Source: an uncultured Selenomonas sp. (GTDB taxonomy: Bacteria > Bacillota > Negativicutes > Selenomonadales > Selenomonadaceae). From it: DNA of 12,445 bases. The notes under the pieces were generated by a model, which worked only from the letters and a program-made list of their open reading frames with translations, was not told where the DNA came from and did not search any database. The position numbers and the translations under genes are program-made. Location: contig CALYVJ010000021.1 of the NCBI GenBank assembly GCA_945494195.1, positions 1 to 12,445 on the forward strand. Reading direction: 5' to 3'. Numbering within the stretch: the stretch's first letter is position 1; each line of letters starts with the position of its first letter. Shown here one piece after another: positions 1 through 7,443 of this stretch.

Positions 1-70
1 GCAAGCATATCTTTGTATACGGGGGAAATTTACCGAGAACTTCTTGACACATACCAGGGAAATGGTTTAC

Positions 71-99
71 TTGTAATTAAAAATACATTATGCTATAAT
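71..99 (+). promoter_or_regulatory. Promoter of the chemotaxis receptor gene (sigma-A type, extended -10)
   Basis: The -35 element TTGTAA (71-76) and a perfect -10 TATAAT (94-99) are separated by 17 bases. The -10 is preceded by TGC, so it is an extended -10. Transcription should start near 106, giving a leader of about 45 bases. The better-looking TTGACA at 44-49 has no -10 at the right distance. The same TGC-TATAAT block recurs in the riboflavin promoter at 2160-2168. Confidence 0.7.
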
Positions 100-152
100 T
101 CTGTTTTAGTGAAACATGATTGGAATTTATCGCGTATAAAGGAGAAGGGGAA

Positions 153-2123
153 ATGGGAGTCAGAAAAAAATTTATCGTGCTGGCTGGTATCGTAGGAGCG
201 TTGATGGCGATGGTGTCCGTCATCGGTTACTATCTAGCAAGTTCTGACTTGCAACAGAGCATCGATAATGAGTTGCAGACAGTGGTTGCCAAAGAGGTGT
301 CCGAAATGGATGGCTGGCTTATGGCTAAGCAGTTGTCGACCGCGCATACGGCCAATGTCATGACGGCGTATAATGGGGACAAGGCCAGCATGCAGACCAA
401 TGCAGCTCTGCAATCGGCATCGTCGGAGGCCGATGTCATGGGGGTCACGCTGGGCATGGAGGATAAGTATTTCGCTTCCTCTACCGGTGGTAATCTGACT
501 GGCAAAAAAGATCCGACCCAGCGGCCCTGGTATCAGCAGGCTAGAAAGGACGATAAGGTCGAGTTCACCGATGCGTATGTCGATGCCATCACAAATAAGC
601 TCATCATCTCAGCCATTGCGCCGGTCAAGGCCAATGGACAGTTCGTCGGGGCGGTCTGTAACGATATCTCGCTGGATGCTCTTGAGGATCAGGTCAAGAA
701 TATCGATTACCATGGCGAAGGCCAGGGAATCATCATGGAAAAGACCGGCAATATCCTTGCAACAGCTGGTCTTGGCAAGCCTATGCAGAATTTTGCTGAG
801 TTGAATGGTTTCGGTGAGCATTTCAAGGAGATGCAGGGCAGGGAGTCGGGCTACTTCACGACAAGCAGTGACGGCAAGGACGTCGTATTTGCCTATGCCA
901 AGGTGCCTTCCACGGGATGGCTTATTGGTATTGCGGTGCCGGAGGATTTCGTGTTTGCTGCCCTCAGGCACATGCGCTGGGTGTTTGGTCTGTTGACCCT
1001 GGTGGGCTTTGCGCTGATGATGTTTGTTTGCCAGTATTTTGCTCAGAAAATCACGCGCCCGATTTTCGGTCTTAATGAGCATGCAGTTCAGCTGGCGGAA
1101 GGAAACCTGCGCCTGTCGGACCTGCCGGTGGAAAGTGCCGATGAGATCGGCCAGCTCACCCAGGCCTTCAACATCATGAATAAGAACATCCGTAATCTCA
1201 TCCAGAAGATGAGCGCCGCTGCTGAGCAGGTGGCGGCATCCTCCGAGGAGCTTACGGCAAGTGCCCAGCAGTCGGCTGAGGCTGCCAATAGTGTGGCAGT
1301 GTCCGTGGGGGATGTGGCCCAGGGGGTCAGCGATCAGGCTGTTAGTGTAGACAATGCCAAAAATGTAGTCGAGGAAGTGGTCGGTCATATCGGTGATGTG
1401 GCCAAGGGGATGGAGCATGTCAATGCGCGTACCAATGAGACTAACGATACGGCGGCAGCGGGCAGTGCACTCATGCAGTCGGCGATGGAAAAGATGGCTT
1501 TGCTCGAGCAGGCATCCCAGGAATCGGCAGCCATAGTATCGCAGCTGGGCAAGAACAGTGAGCAGATCGGCAAGATCGTGGAGACGATCTCGGCCATTGC
1601 CGAGCAGACAAACCTCTTGGCCCTCAATGCAGCTATCGAGGCAGCCCGGGCTGGGGAGCAGGGCCGCGGCTTTACGGTGGTGGCGGAGGAAGTCCGCAAG
1701 TTGGCCGCTGAATCCCAGGAAGCAGCCGAAGACATCAAGCGTCATATCACAACAATCCAGAGCGACACGAACCAGGCGGTGGGCTCCATGGAGTCCAGCA
1801 CGGAGCAGATCAAGCTCGGCACCGATGCAATCCGCGAGGTCGGTGATCAGTTCGGTCGCATCATTGCCAAGGTCCATGATATCAAAGAAGAAGTGGAGAA
1901 CATGAATGCGCGGGTGCATAAGGTTTCCGATGGTGCCAACTCCATTGTCGGCACTATGGAGGAAATCGATGAGGTCAGCAGCAAGACGGCTGCCCATACC
2001 CAGACGATTTCGGCGGCAACAGAAGAACAGTCGGCATCCACGGAGGAAATCGCCTCGGCTTCGCAGGCGTTGGCCAATATGGCAACAGAGTTACAGAACG
2101 CGACGGCGAAATTCAAGTTCTGA
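153..2123 (+). CDS. Methyl-accepting chemotaxis protein with dCache-type sensor domain
   Basis: This is a transmembrane chemoreceptor of 656 residues that relays a ligand signal to the CheA/CheW array. In order it has a TM helix (about 5-28), an extracellular dCache-like sensor (about 30-270), a second TM helix (about 274-297), a HAMP linker (about 298-350) and a long cytoplasmic coiled-coil signalling domain. The highly conserved hairpin tip ([20 protein letters not shown]) lies near residues 484-505. The sensor contains R124-P-W126-Y127, Y142, D144 and D171. These match the ligand-contact pattern of the PctA family of amino-acid receptors, but K119 stands where PctA has a tyrosine. No CheR-binding pentapeptide is seen at the C-terminus. 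I chose the ATG at 153 because AAAGGAG lies 8-9 bases upstream; an in-frame ATG at 120 has no such site. No terminator is visible after the stop. The ligand is not known. Confidence 0.93.
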   Translation: MGVRKKFIVLAGIVGALMAMVSVIGYYLASSDLQQSIDNELQTVVAKEVSEMDGWLMAKQLSTAHTANVMTAYNGDKASMQTNAALQSASSEADVMGVTLGMEDKYFASSTGGNLTGKKDPTQRPWYQQARKDDKVEFTDAYVDAITNKLIISAIAPVKANGQFVGAVCNDISLDALEDQVKNIDYHGEGQGIIMEKTGNILATAGLGKPMQNFAELNGFGEHFKEMQGRESGYFTTSSDGKDVVFAYAKVPSTGWLIGIAVPEDFVFAALRHMRWVFGLLTLVGFALMMFVCQYFAQKITRPIFGLNEHAVQLAEGNLRLSDLPVESADEIGQLTQAFNIMNKNIRNLIQKMSAAAEQVAASSEELTASAQQSAEAANSVAVSVGDVAQGVSDQAVSVDNAKNVVEEVVGHIGDVAKGMEHVNARTNETNDTAAAGSALMQSAMEKMALLEQASQESAAIVSQLGKNSEQIGKIVETISAIAEQTNLLALNAAIEAARAGEQGRGFTVVAEEVRKLAAESQEAAEDIKRHITTIQSDTNQAVGSMESSTEQIKLGTDAIREVGDQFGRIIAKVHDIKEEVENMNARVHKVSDGANSIVGTMEEIDEVSSKTAAHTQTISAATEEQSASTEEIASASQALANMATELQNATAKFKF

Positions 2124-2138
2124 TGACAAGATATTATA

Positions 2139-2168
2139 TTGATAGAAAGTATAAAGACGTGCTATAAT
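2139..2168 (+). promoter_or_regulatory. Promoter of the riboflavin operon
   Basis: TTGATA (2139-2144) and TATAAT (2163-2168) are separated by 18 bases, and TGC before the -10 makes it an extended -10. Transcription should start at about 2175, just ahead of the first riboswitch strand at 2183. The -35 begins only 15 bases after the receptor stop codon. Confidence 0.72.
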
Positions 2169-2182
2169 AAAACGTGAGATTT

Positions 2183-2291
2183 GTCTTTGAGGCGGGGAGC
2201 ATTTCCCCACCGGCGGTATAGCCCGCGAGCCCTTGGGAGCATGATCCGGTGAGATTCCGGAGCCGACCGTATAGTCGGGACGAGAAAAGGC
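2183..2291 (+). promoter_or_regulatory. FMN riboswitch aptamer (RFN element)
   Basis: The stretch carries the hallmark blocks of the RFN element in the right order: a purine-rich GAGGCGGGG, CCCCACCGGCGGTATAGCCC, CCGCGAGC, a variable hairpin, GATCCGGTGAGATTCCGGAGCC, then GACCGTATAGTCGGGACGAGAA. The closing helix P1 is visible, with 2183-2188 (GTCTTT) pairing 2286-2291 (AAAGGC). Known members bind FMN and turn off riboflavin synthesis or transport genes. Here the aptamer sits between the operon promoter and an intrinsic terminator upstream of ribD, so control is probably by premature termination. Confidence 0.96.
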
Positions 2292-2312
2292 ATGTTGTTT
2301 TGCATGCAGTCT

Positions 2313-2349
2313 AAGCCAGCGGGAAGAGAAATCTTTCGCTGGCTTTTTT
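2313..2349 (+). terminator. Riboswitch-controlled intrinsic terminator
   Basis: AAGCCAGCG (2313-2321) pairs with CGCTGGCTT (2337-2345). The stem continues past a small bulge through AAGA/TCTT to a GAAA loop (2328-2331). A run of six T follows (2344-2349). It lies 22 bases after the aptamer, where the expression platform belongs. A weaker hairpin, GCATG (2290-2294) with CATGC (2303-2307), overlaps the last two bases of P1 and may take part in switching; that part is inference. Confidence 0.9.
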
Positions 2350-2382
2350 AGTCTCAATCACAAACCTAAGATAAAGGAATCT

Positions 2383-2397
2383 GAGGTGATACGATTG
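2383..2397 (+). promoter_or_regulatory. Ribosome binding site that sets a TTG start for ribD
   Basis: GAGGTGA (2383-2389) is a seven-base match to the 3' end of 16S rRNA and lies five bases before TTG at 2395. A GTG at 2386 is in the same frame but falls inside this site. Starting at TTG gives MQDEDFM, like the MQDEYYM of E. coli RibD, and puts the zinc ligands at the same residue numbers as in E. coli. Confidence 0.75.
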
Positions 2398-3489
2398 CAA
2401 GATGAAGATTTTATGCGCGTGGCCCTGCAGATGGCCCGCAATGCGGAGGGGCGCACTTCGCCGAATCCGCTGGTGGGAGCCGTGATCGTAAGGGATGGCC
2501 GCATCGTGGCGGCTGGCTGGCATCGCAAGGCCGGCACGCCCCATGCGGAGGTCCATGCCCTGAACATGGTAGGGGACCTGGCCCGCGGTGCGACGCTTTA
2601 TGTGACCTTGGAGCCCTGTGCCCACTATGGCCGTACGGGCCCCTGTGCCAAGGCGGTGGCTGAGGCGGGCATTGCCCGGGTGGTCATTGGCATGCGGGAC
2701 CCCAATCCTCTGGTGGCAGGCAAGGGCATCAAGATTTTAGAAGATGCCGGCGTCGAGGTGGTCTGCGGTGTGCTGGAGGAAGAGGCCATTGCGCTGAACG
2801 AAGTGTTCCTCAAGTGGATTACCACGAAGCTGCCCTTTGTGGTGCTCAAGACTGCCATGACGCTTGACGGCAAGATTGCAACGGCTGCGGGGGAGTCCCA
2901 GTGGATTACCAATGAGACGTCGCGGCGCCGGGTCCACGAGCTGCGGGATATCTACGACGGAATCCTGGCAGGAATCGGCACGGTGCTGAAGGATGATCCG
3001 AGCCTTACGACGCGGATTCCGGGGCGCGAAGGGAAGAACGCCATCCGCATCATCGTGGACAGCAAGGCGCGCACGCCGCTCACGGCCAAGGTCGTGACGG
3101 ATGGGGCAGCGCCGACTATTGTGGCCGTTACGGAGCAGGCTCCTAAGGAGCGCGTGCAGGCGCTGCAGGATGCTGGCGTTGAAATCCTTACGGCGGGCAG
3201 CGGCGAGCAGGTTGACTTAAAGCTCCTTATGGCAAAGCTTGGCGAGCGGGAAATCTGCTCGGTATTTGTCGAGGGCGGCGGCCGCGTGAACTATTCGCTG
3301 CTGGCGGCAGGTCTCGTGGACAAGGTCCATGCCTTCATTGCGCCCAAACTGATCGGCGGCCGCGAGGCGCTGACCCCGGTGGAGGGCGAAGGCTTGGCAA
3401 GGCTTGCCGATGCCGTCGAGCTCACGCGGGTGACGACGGAGCCGCTGAATGGCGATATTCTGCTTACAGGCTATGTGGCGCGGAGGTGA
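2395..3489 (+). CDS. ribD: Bifunctional riboflavin biosynthesis deaminase/reductase RibD
   Basis: RibD deaminates the pyrimidine produced by GTP cyclohydrolase II and then reduces its ribosyl side chain with NADPH. The N-terminal deaminase domain (about 1-145) has the zinc site H50-A-E52 with C75 and C84 in PCAHYGRTGPC. The C-terminal reductase domain (about 146-364) has the motifs KTAMTLDGKIA, GIGTVLKDDPSLTTR and VEGGGRVNYSLL. The length of 364 residues is normal and no key residue is missing. The preferred start is TTG at 2395; GTG at 2386 would add three residues. It is the first gene of the operon behind the FMN riboswitch, and its stop lies four bases before the ribE start, so the two are probably translationally coupled. 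Confidence 0.97.
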   Translation: MQDEDFMRVALQMARNAEGRTSPNPLVGAVIVRDGRIVAAGWHRKAGTPHAEVHALNMVGDLARGATLYVTLEPCAHYGRTGPCAKAVAEAGIARVVIGMRDPNPLVAGKGIKILEDAGVEVVCGVLEEEAIALNEVFLKWITTKLPFVVLKTAMTLDGKIATAAGESQWITNETSRRRVHELRDIYDGILAGIGTVLKDDPSLTTRIPGREGKNAIRIIVDSKARTPLTAKVVTDGAAPTIVAVTEQAPKERVQALQDAGVEILTAGSGEQVDLKLLMAKLGEREICSVFVEGGGRVNYSLLAAGLVDKVHAFIAPKLIGGREALTPVEGEGLARLADAVELTRVTTEPLNGDILLTGYVARR

Positions 3490-3496
3490 GACGTTG
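3482..3496 (+). promoter_or_regulatory. Ribosome binding site that sets a TTG start for ribE
   Basis: GGAGGTGA (3482-3489) spans the end of ribD including its TGA stop and lies four bases before TTG at 3494. That start gives the N-terminus MFTGIIEEVG, the nearly universal beginning of riboflavin synthase. An upstream in-frame ATG at 3449 lies inside ribD and has no such site. Confidence 0.82.
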
Positions 3497-4129
3497 TTTA
3501 CAGGAATCATTGAAGAGGTGGGGTATATCCGCCGCATCGGCGGCGGGCAGCTGGCCATTGACTGCCAGAAGGTGGTGGGCGATGCAGCCTTAGGGGACAG
3601 CATTGCCGTAAATGGCGTCTGCCTTACGGTGACCTCGTTTGATAAGAATCATTTTACGGCGGATGTGATGCCCGAGACAATCCGGCGCACGTCGCTTTCG
3701 GAACTTTCCAAGGGCAGCCCCGTGAATCTTGAGCGGGCACTGACCCTTGCCAGCCGCTTGGGCGGACATATCGTCAGTGGACATATCGATGGCACGGGCG
3801 AGATCCTTTCTTTCAAAGAGGAGGGGAATGCCATCCTGATGAAGATTGCGGCGGGCCCGGAACTTCTGCGCTATATCGTGGAAAAGGGTTCGGTGGCCCT
3901 CGATGGCATCAGCCTGACGGTGGCAGCCGTGACGGGCTCTGATTTTACGGTGAGCCTCATCCCCCATACCCGGGAGGTCACGAATCTCGGCAGCAAGAAG
4001 GCGGGCAGCAGGATAAATATTGAAACCGATGTGCTCGGCAAATACGTGGAAAAGATGCTGGCGGGCAGCGAAGGGCAGAAAAACGCCGGCGGGCTTTCGC
4101 GGGCATTTCTGCTGGAGAACGGTTTTTAA
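3494..4129 (+). CDS. ribE: Riboflavin synthase (alpha chain)
   Basis: This enzyme converts two molecules of 6,7-dimethyl-8-ribityllumazine into riboflavin and the pyrimidine substrate of RibH. Two repeated lumazine-binding barrels are visible. The first (about 1-97) contains MFTGIIEEVG and SIAVNGVCLTV. The second (about 98-200) contains GGHIVSGHIDGTG, GSVALDGISLTV, SLIPHTREVTNLG and INIETDVLGKYVEK. The length of 211 residues is typical. A short tail after residue 195 (SEGQKNAGGLSRAF...) is not part of the conserved fold. The gene starts with TTG, four bases after ribD, and ribBA follows after 16 bases. The symbol follows the ribD-ribE-ribBA-ribH convention; Bacillus papers call the order G-B-A-H. 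Confidence 0.97.
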   Translation: MFTGIIEEVGYIRRIGGGQLAIDCQKVVGDAALGDSIAVNGVCLTVTSFDKNHFTADVMPETIRRTSLSELSKGSPVNLERALTLASRLGGHIVSGHIDGTGEILSFKEEGNAILMKIAAGPELLRYIVEKGSVALDGISLTVAAVTGSDFTVSLIPHTREVTNLGSKKAGSRINIETDVLGKYVEKMLAGSEGQKNAGGLSRAFLLENGF

Positions 4130-4145
4130 GTGAAGGAGAAAGATT

Positions 4146-5357
4146 ATGGCAGATTTTGCAACAGTAGAGCAGGTCATTGAAGATATTAAGAATGGCAAAA
4201 TGGTAGTGGTCGTCGACGATGAAGACCGCGAGAACGAAGGCGACCTCATCGTCGCCGCCGCTACGGTGACCCCCGAAGACGTCAACTTCATGGCCAAATA
4301 CGCCAAGGGTCTCATTTGCACGCCGATTGACGGCAAGCGCCTCGATGAGCTCAACATCGGCCAGATGGTGGTCAACAACACGGACAATCATGAGACGGCG
4401 TTCACGGTTTCCATTGACGCCCATGAGACGGATACGGGCATCTCGGCTTATGAGCGCTGCCTGACAATCCGCAAGCTCTTAGATCCGAAGGCGCGTCCTT
4501 CGGACTTCCGCCGTCCGGGCCATGTGTTCCCGCTGCGTTCCGTGGAGGGCGGCGTTCTGCGCCGTGCCGGCCATACGGAGACGACCACGGACCTGGCGCG
4601 TCTGGCTGGTTTCTATCCGGCCGGTCTCTGCTGTGAGATTATGGATGACGACGGTCACATGATGCGCACGCCGAAACTCATCGAGTTCGCCAAGGAGCAT
4701 GGCCTGCACATGATTACGGTACAGGCCCTCATCGAGTACCGCAAGCGTACCGAGTCCTTTGTGGAGCTGGTGGCTGATGTGGATTTCCCCAGCAAGTTCG
4801 GTCATTTCCGCATCAAGTCCTACGAGAGCAAGCTGGACGGCAAATGCCATCTGGCCATCGTCAAGGGCGACGTCAAGGGCAAGAAAGACGTGCTGGTGCG
4901 CGTCCATTCCGAGTGCCTGACGGGTGATGCGCTGGGCTCCATGCGCTGCGACTGCGGCGACCAGCTCCATGCGGCGCTGGAGAAGATCGAAAAGGCTGGC
5001 GAGGGCGTCGTGCTCTACATGCGCCAGGAAGGCCGTGGCATCGGCCTGGCCAACAAGATGCGGGCCTATGCCTTGCAGGATAAGGGCCGCGATACGGTGG
5101 AGGCCAATGTGGAGCTCGGCTTTGCTCCGGACCTGCGCGACTATGGCATCGGTGCCCAGATCCTGGCGGACCTTGGCCTTACCAGCATCCGGCTGATGAC
5201 GAACAATCCGGCCAAGCGTGCCGGCCTTGAAGGCTATGGTCTCAAGATCACCGAGCGCGTGCCGCTGATGATCCATGCCAATAAATTCGACAAGAACTAT
5301 CTGACGGTCAAAAAGGTCAAGATGGGCCATCTCTTGAACGAAGAGACGCTGAAGTAA
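4146..5357 (+). CDS. ribBA: Bifunctional DHBP synthase / GTP cyclohydrolase II RibBA
   Basis: RibBA supplies both precursors of riboflavin. The N-terminal half makes 3,4-dihydroxy-2-butanone 4-phosphate from ribulose 5-phosphate, and the C-terminal half opens GTP to the pyrimidine used by RibD. The first domain (about 1-203) has D27-RENEG-D33, RPGHVFPLR and GHTETT. The second (about 205-403) has the zinc cysteines C257, C268 and C270 in [16 protein letters not shown]. It also has [25 protein letters not shown] and [10 protein letters not shown]. Both active sites look complete at 403 residues. The ATG at 4146 has AAGGAG at 4133-4138. It lies 16 bases after ribE and 25 before ribH, in one operon. 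Confidence 0.98.
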   Translation: MADFATVEQVIEDIKNGKMVVVVDDEDRENEGDLIVAAATVTPEDVNFMAKYAKGLICTPIDGKRLDELNIGQMVVNNTDNHETAFTVSIDAHETDTGISAYERCLTIRKLLDPKARPSDFRRPGHVFPLRSVEGGVLRRAGHTETTTDLARLAGFYPAGLCCEIMDDDGHMMRTPKLIEFAKEHGLHMITVQALIEYRKRTESFVELVADVDFPSKFGHFRIKSYESKLDGKCHLAIVKGDVKGKKDVLVRVHSECLTGDALGSMRCDCGDQLHAALEKIEKAGEGVVLYMRQEGRGIGLANKMRAYALQDKGRDTVEANVELGFAPDLRDYGIGAQILADLGLTSIRLMTNNPAKRAGLEGYGLKITERVPLMIHANKFDKNYLTVKKVKMGHLLNEETLK

Positions 5358-5382
5358 GGAAACGATTAGGAGGTAATATATC

Positions 5383-5850
5383 ATGGCAAATGTAATCGAA
5401 GGGTTTATTACGGCAAAAGGGCTCAAATTCGGCATCGTCGTCGCCCGTTTCAATGAGTTCATCACGAGCAAGCTTTTGAGCGGGACGCTCGATACGCTCC
5501 ATCGTCATGAGGGCAATGATGAGGACATCGATGTGGCTTGGGTGCCGGGTGCATTCGAGATCCCGGTGGTGGCCAAGAAGATGGCAGAGAGCGGCAAATA
5601 CGATGCCGTCATCTGCCTCGGTGCTGTCATCCGCGGTTCGACGACCCATTACGACTACGTCTGCAATGAGGTATCCAAAGGCACGGCACAGGTTGGCATG
5701 CAGACGGGGGTGCCGACGATCTTCGGCGTCGTGACGACGGAGAACATCGAGCAGGCTGTGGAGCGCGCTGGCACGAAGGCTGGCAACAAGGGCGTCGACA
5801 GCGCTATGGCCGCTATGGAAATGGCGAACCTGCTCAAGAAAATCGGTTAA
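5383..5850 (+). CDS. ribH: 6,7-dimethyl-8-ribityllumazine synthase
   Basis: Lumazine synthase joins the ribitylamino-pyrimidine with dihydroxybutanone phosphate; the family often assembles into hollow icosahedral shells. The 155 residues show all family blocks: [47 protein letters not shown] with the catalytic H89, [22 protein letters not shown] with R128, and [19 protein letters not shown] strong AGGAGGT (5368-5374) lies eight bases before the ATG. It is the last core gene of the riboflavin operon. No encapsulation signal or cargo gene is seen nearby, so a plain enzyme role is assumed. Confidence 0.98.
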   Translation: MANVIEGFITAKGLKFGIVVARFNEFITSKLLSGTLDTLHRHEGNDEDIDVAWVPGAFEIPVVAKKMAESGKYDAVICLGAVIRGSTTHYDYVCNEVSKGTAQVGMQTGVPTIFGVVTTENIEQAVERAGTKAGNKGVDSAMAAMEMANLLKKIG

Positions 5851-5878
5851 TTGCGTTTAGGAAAGAAGCTGAATTTCG

Positions 5879-6436
5879 ATGAAAATTGGTATTATCACTG
5901 ACACCCATGGGCATGAGGGGGCTTGGCAGACGGCTTTTGACAAGGCCTTCCATGATGCGGATATGATCCTGCATGCAGGGGATGTGCTCTATCACGGCCC
6001 GCGCAATCCGATGAAGGCCGACTACAATCCGGCGGGCCTCGTGGCCAAGATCAACAGCTGCCCGGTGCCGGTCATCATCGCCAAGGGCAACTGCGATTCG
6101 TCCGTCGATGCCAGCTGCCTGGAGCTGCCCGTGCAGGCACCCTATGCCTATGTGGTTTACGAGGGCCTGCGCATCATCGTCACCCATGGCGACAGCGTCA
6201 TGACCGATGAGGAAAAGGACAAGATGGCGGCGCATCTGAAGGCGGATCTCTTCATCAGCGGCCATATCCATACGACGGTGCTCGAAAAGCGCGGCCAGAC
6301 GGTGTTTTTGAATCCTGGCTCGGCGGCGCTCTCGAAGCGTGAAGATGGCCGCAATACCTATGCGGTGCTCGAAGACCGTACAATCCGGATTTATGATATC
6401 GATACCGACGAAGTATTGATGCAGTATACGATTTAA
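5879..6436 (+). CDS. yfcE: YfcE-type metallophosphoesterase
   Basis: This is a small calcineurin-like, two-metal phosphoesterase of 185 residues. The metal ligands are all present: D8-T-H10, D35 in HAGDVLYHG, N71 in GNCD, H103 in VTHGD, and H129-I-H131 in SGHIHT, followed by LNPGSAALSK. The stretch GPRNPMKADYNPAGLVAKIN resembles the matching part of E. coli YfcE closely. That protein hydrolyses artificial phosphodiesters in vitro and its cell substrate is unclear. The gene starts 28 bases after ribH with no terminator between, so it is probably transcribed with the riboflavin operon. The ribosome binding site is weak (AGGAAAG, 13 bases before the ATG), suggesting low expression. A role in riboflavin synthesis is possible but unproven. 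Confidence 0.92.
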   Translation: MKIGIITDTHGHEGAWQTAFDKAFHDADMILHAGDVLYHGPRNPMKADYNPAGLVAKINSCPVPVIIAKGNCDSSVDASCLELPVQAPYAYVVYEGLRIIVTHGDSVMTDEEKDKMAAHLKADLFISGHIHTTVLEKRGQTVFLNPGSAALSKREDGRNTYAVLEDRTIRIYDIDTDEVLMQYTI

Positions 6437-6441
6437 GTATT

Positions 6442-6548
6442 AGCCTTCCCCTTTTGGGAAGGTGCCCCGCAAGGGGCGGATGAGGTTAGAGGAAAACCTC
6501 ATCTGTCAGACTTTGTCTGCCACCTTCCCCAGCGGGGAAGGCTTTTTT
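6442..6548. repeat. Palindromic intergenic element of five hairpins
   Basis: Within 107 bases there are five successive perfect hairpins. Their arms are 6444-6450/6456-6462 (CCTTCCC), 6464-6468/6473-6477 (GCCCC), 6479-6487/6495-6503 (GATGAGGTT), 6507-6511/6515-6519 (CAGAC) and 6523-6530/6534-6541 (CCTTCCCC). The ends are also inverted copies: AGCCTTCCCC (6442-6451) with GGGGAAGGCT (6534-6543), and GGGAAGGTG (6456-6464) with CACCTTCCC (6521-6529). The whole element can therefore fold instead as a closed stem carrying three hairpins. It resembles dispersed non-coding palindromes of Firmicutes genomes, but copy number cannot be judged here. It encodes no protein. Confidence 0.85.
6523..6548 (+). 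terminator. Intrinsic terminator formed by the right end of the palindromic element
   Basis: CCTTCCCC (6523-6530), loop AGC and GGGGAAGG (6534-6541) form a GC-rich stem followed by six T (6543-6548). It should stop transcription coming from ribH-yfcE. I see no promoter between it and hslO, so some read-through may be needed to express hslO. Confidence 0.7.
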
Positions 6549-6563
6549 AGGAAGGAAATAATC

Positions 6564-7442
6564 ATGAAAGACCATTTAGTAAAAGCAACGGCTGAGGGCG
6601 TGCGCATCTATGCGGCGGTCACGACGGATCTCGTCAACGAGGCCATCCGCCGCCATGACTGCTATCCCGTAGCGGCAGCAGCCCTGGGCCGCACGATGAC
6701 GGCAGCGCTCTTGATGGCAGCCAACCTCAAGAACAAAGAGGCGCTGACGATAAAATTTGATGGCGATGGCCCGCTGGGCAAGGTGACGGCTGATGCAACG
6801 CCGGAGGGCTTTGTGCGCGGCTATATCGACGAGCCCCATGTCAACCTGCCCCTCAACAGCCTCGGCAAAATCGATGTGGGCGGCGGTGTCGGCAAGGGCA
6901 TGGTGTCGGTCACGCGGTTCACGGGACTCAAGAATCCCATCACGGGCAGCACGGAGATCACCGATGGCGAGATCGCCGACGACCTCACGAAGTACCTCTA
7001 CGTCTCCGAGCAGACGCCGTCCAGCGTCGGCCTGGGTGTGCTGGTGAATCCTGACTTCAAGTGCATCGGTGCGGGTGGCTTCATCATTCAGCCGCTGCCC
7101 GATGCCACCGACGAATGCATCGATAAGCTCGAAGCCAACCTGCGCAAGGTCAACTCCGTTTCCCATATGGTCGAGCGCGGTCTTGATGCCAAGGGCATCA
7201 TTGCGGAACTCTTGCAGGGCTTTGAGGTCAACTATATGACGACGACAGACCTGGCGTTCAAATGCCAGTGCTCGAAGGAGCGCATCAGCGAAGTGCTGCT
7301 GAGCCTGGGCAAGGCGGATCTCCAGTCCCTGGTCGACGATGGCCAGGCCGAGGTCTGCTGCCACTTCTGCAATGAGAAGTACGAGTTCACAGGCGAGGAA
7401 CTCCAGGCCATCTTTGACGAGTCAGAAAAGCGCCGCAAGTGA
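6564..7442 (+). CDS. hslO: Redox-regulated chaperonin Hsp33
   Basis: Hsp33 is a cytoplasmic holdase chaperone switched on by oxidative unfolding. The 292 residues show the N-terminal fold (DHLVKATAEGVRIYAAVTTDLVNEA, split here over residues 3-27), DGPLGKVTADATPEGFVRGY, GGGVGKGMVSVTR and SEQTPSSVGLGVLV. The C-terminal zinc redox switch has C234-Q-C236 and C266-H-F-C269, with an extra cysteine at 265. The ATG at 6564 has AAGGA seven bases upstream. The reading frame is open upstream to 6462, but that part runs through the palindromic element and is not coding. The frame ends two bases before the LuxR-like remnant. No clear promoter is visible for this gene. Confidence 0.97.
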   Translation: MKDHLVKATAEGVRIYAAVTTDLVNEAIRRHDCYPVAAAALGRTMTAALLMAANLKNKEALTIKFDGDGPLGKVTADATPEGFVRGYIDEPHVNLPLNSLGKIDVGGGVGKGMVSVTRFTGLKNPITGSTEITDGEIADDLTKYLYVSEQTPSSVGLGVLVNPDFKCIGAGGFIIQPLPDATDECIDKLEANLRKVNSVSHMVERGLDAKGIIAELLQGFEVNYMTTTDLAFKCQCSKERISEVLLSLGKADLQSLVDDGQAEVCCHFCNEKYEFTGEELQAIFDESEKRRK

Positions 7443-7443
7443 T

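Noticed and set aside
44..49. TTGACA as the -35 of the receptor promoter
   Set aside because: It is 44 bases from the TATAAT at 94; TTGTAA at 71-76 has the correct 17-base spacing.
13..195. Short open frame of 60 codons before the receptor gene
   Set aside because: It has no ribosome binding site, spans the promoter and overlaps the receptor start in another frame. No recognisable family.
609..1997. Long open frame of 462 codons on the minus strand opposite the receptor gene
   Set aside because: It is a mirror of GC-biased codons in a well-supported gene, and its translation is rich in His, Leu and Cys with no domain.
2093..2122. CAGAAC/GTTCTG inverted repeat as a terminator of the receptor gene
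   Set aside because: Six pairs over a 17-base loop with no T-run after it.
4479..5471. Open frame of 330 codons on the minus strand opposite ribBA
   Set aside because: It overlaps two certain genes and resembles no family; a codon-bias shadow.
5383..5850. Lumazine synthase as an encapsulating shell with cargo
   Set aside because: The gene sits in a standard biosynthetic operon and no neighbour carries a recognisable targeting peptide.
6462..6563. N-terminal extension of Hsp33 by 34 codons
   Set aside because: The extension translates the palindromic element, while ATG 6564 has a good ribosome binding site and gives the normal N-terminus.
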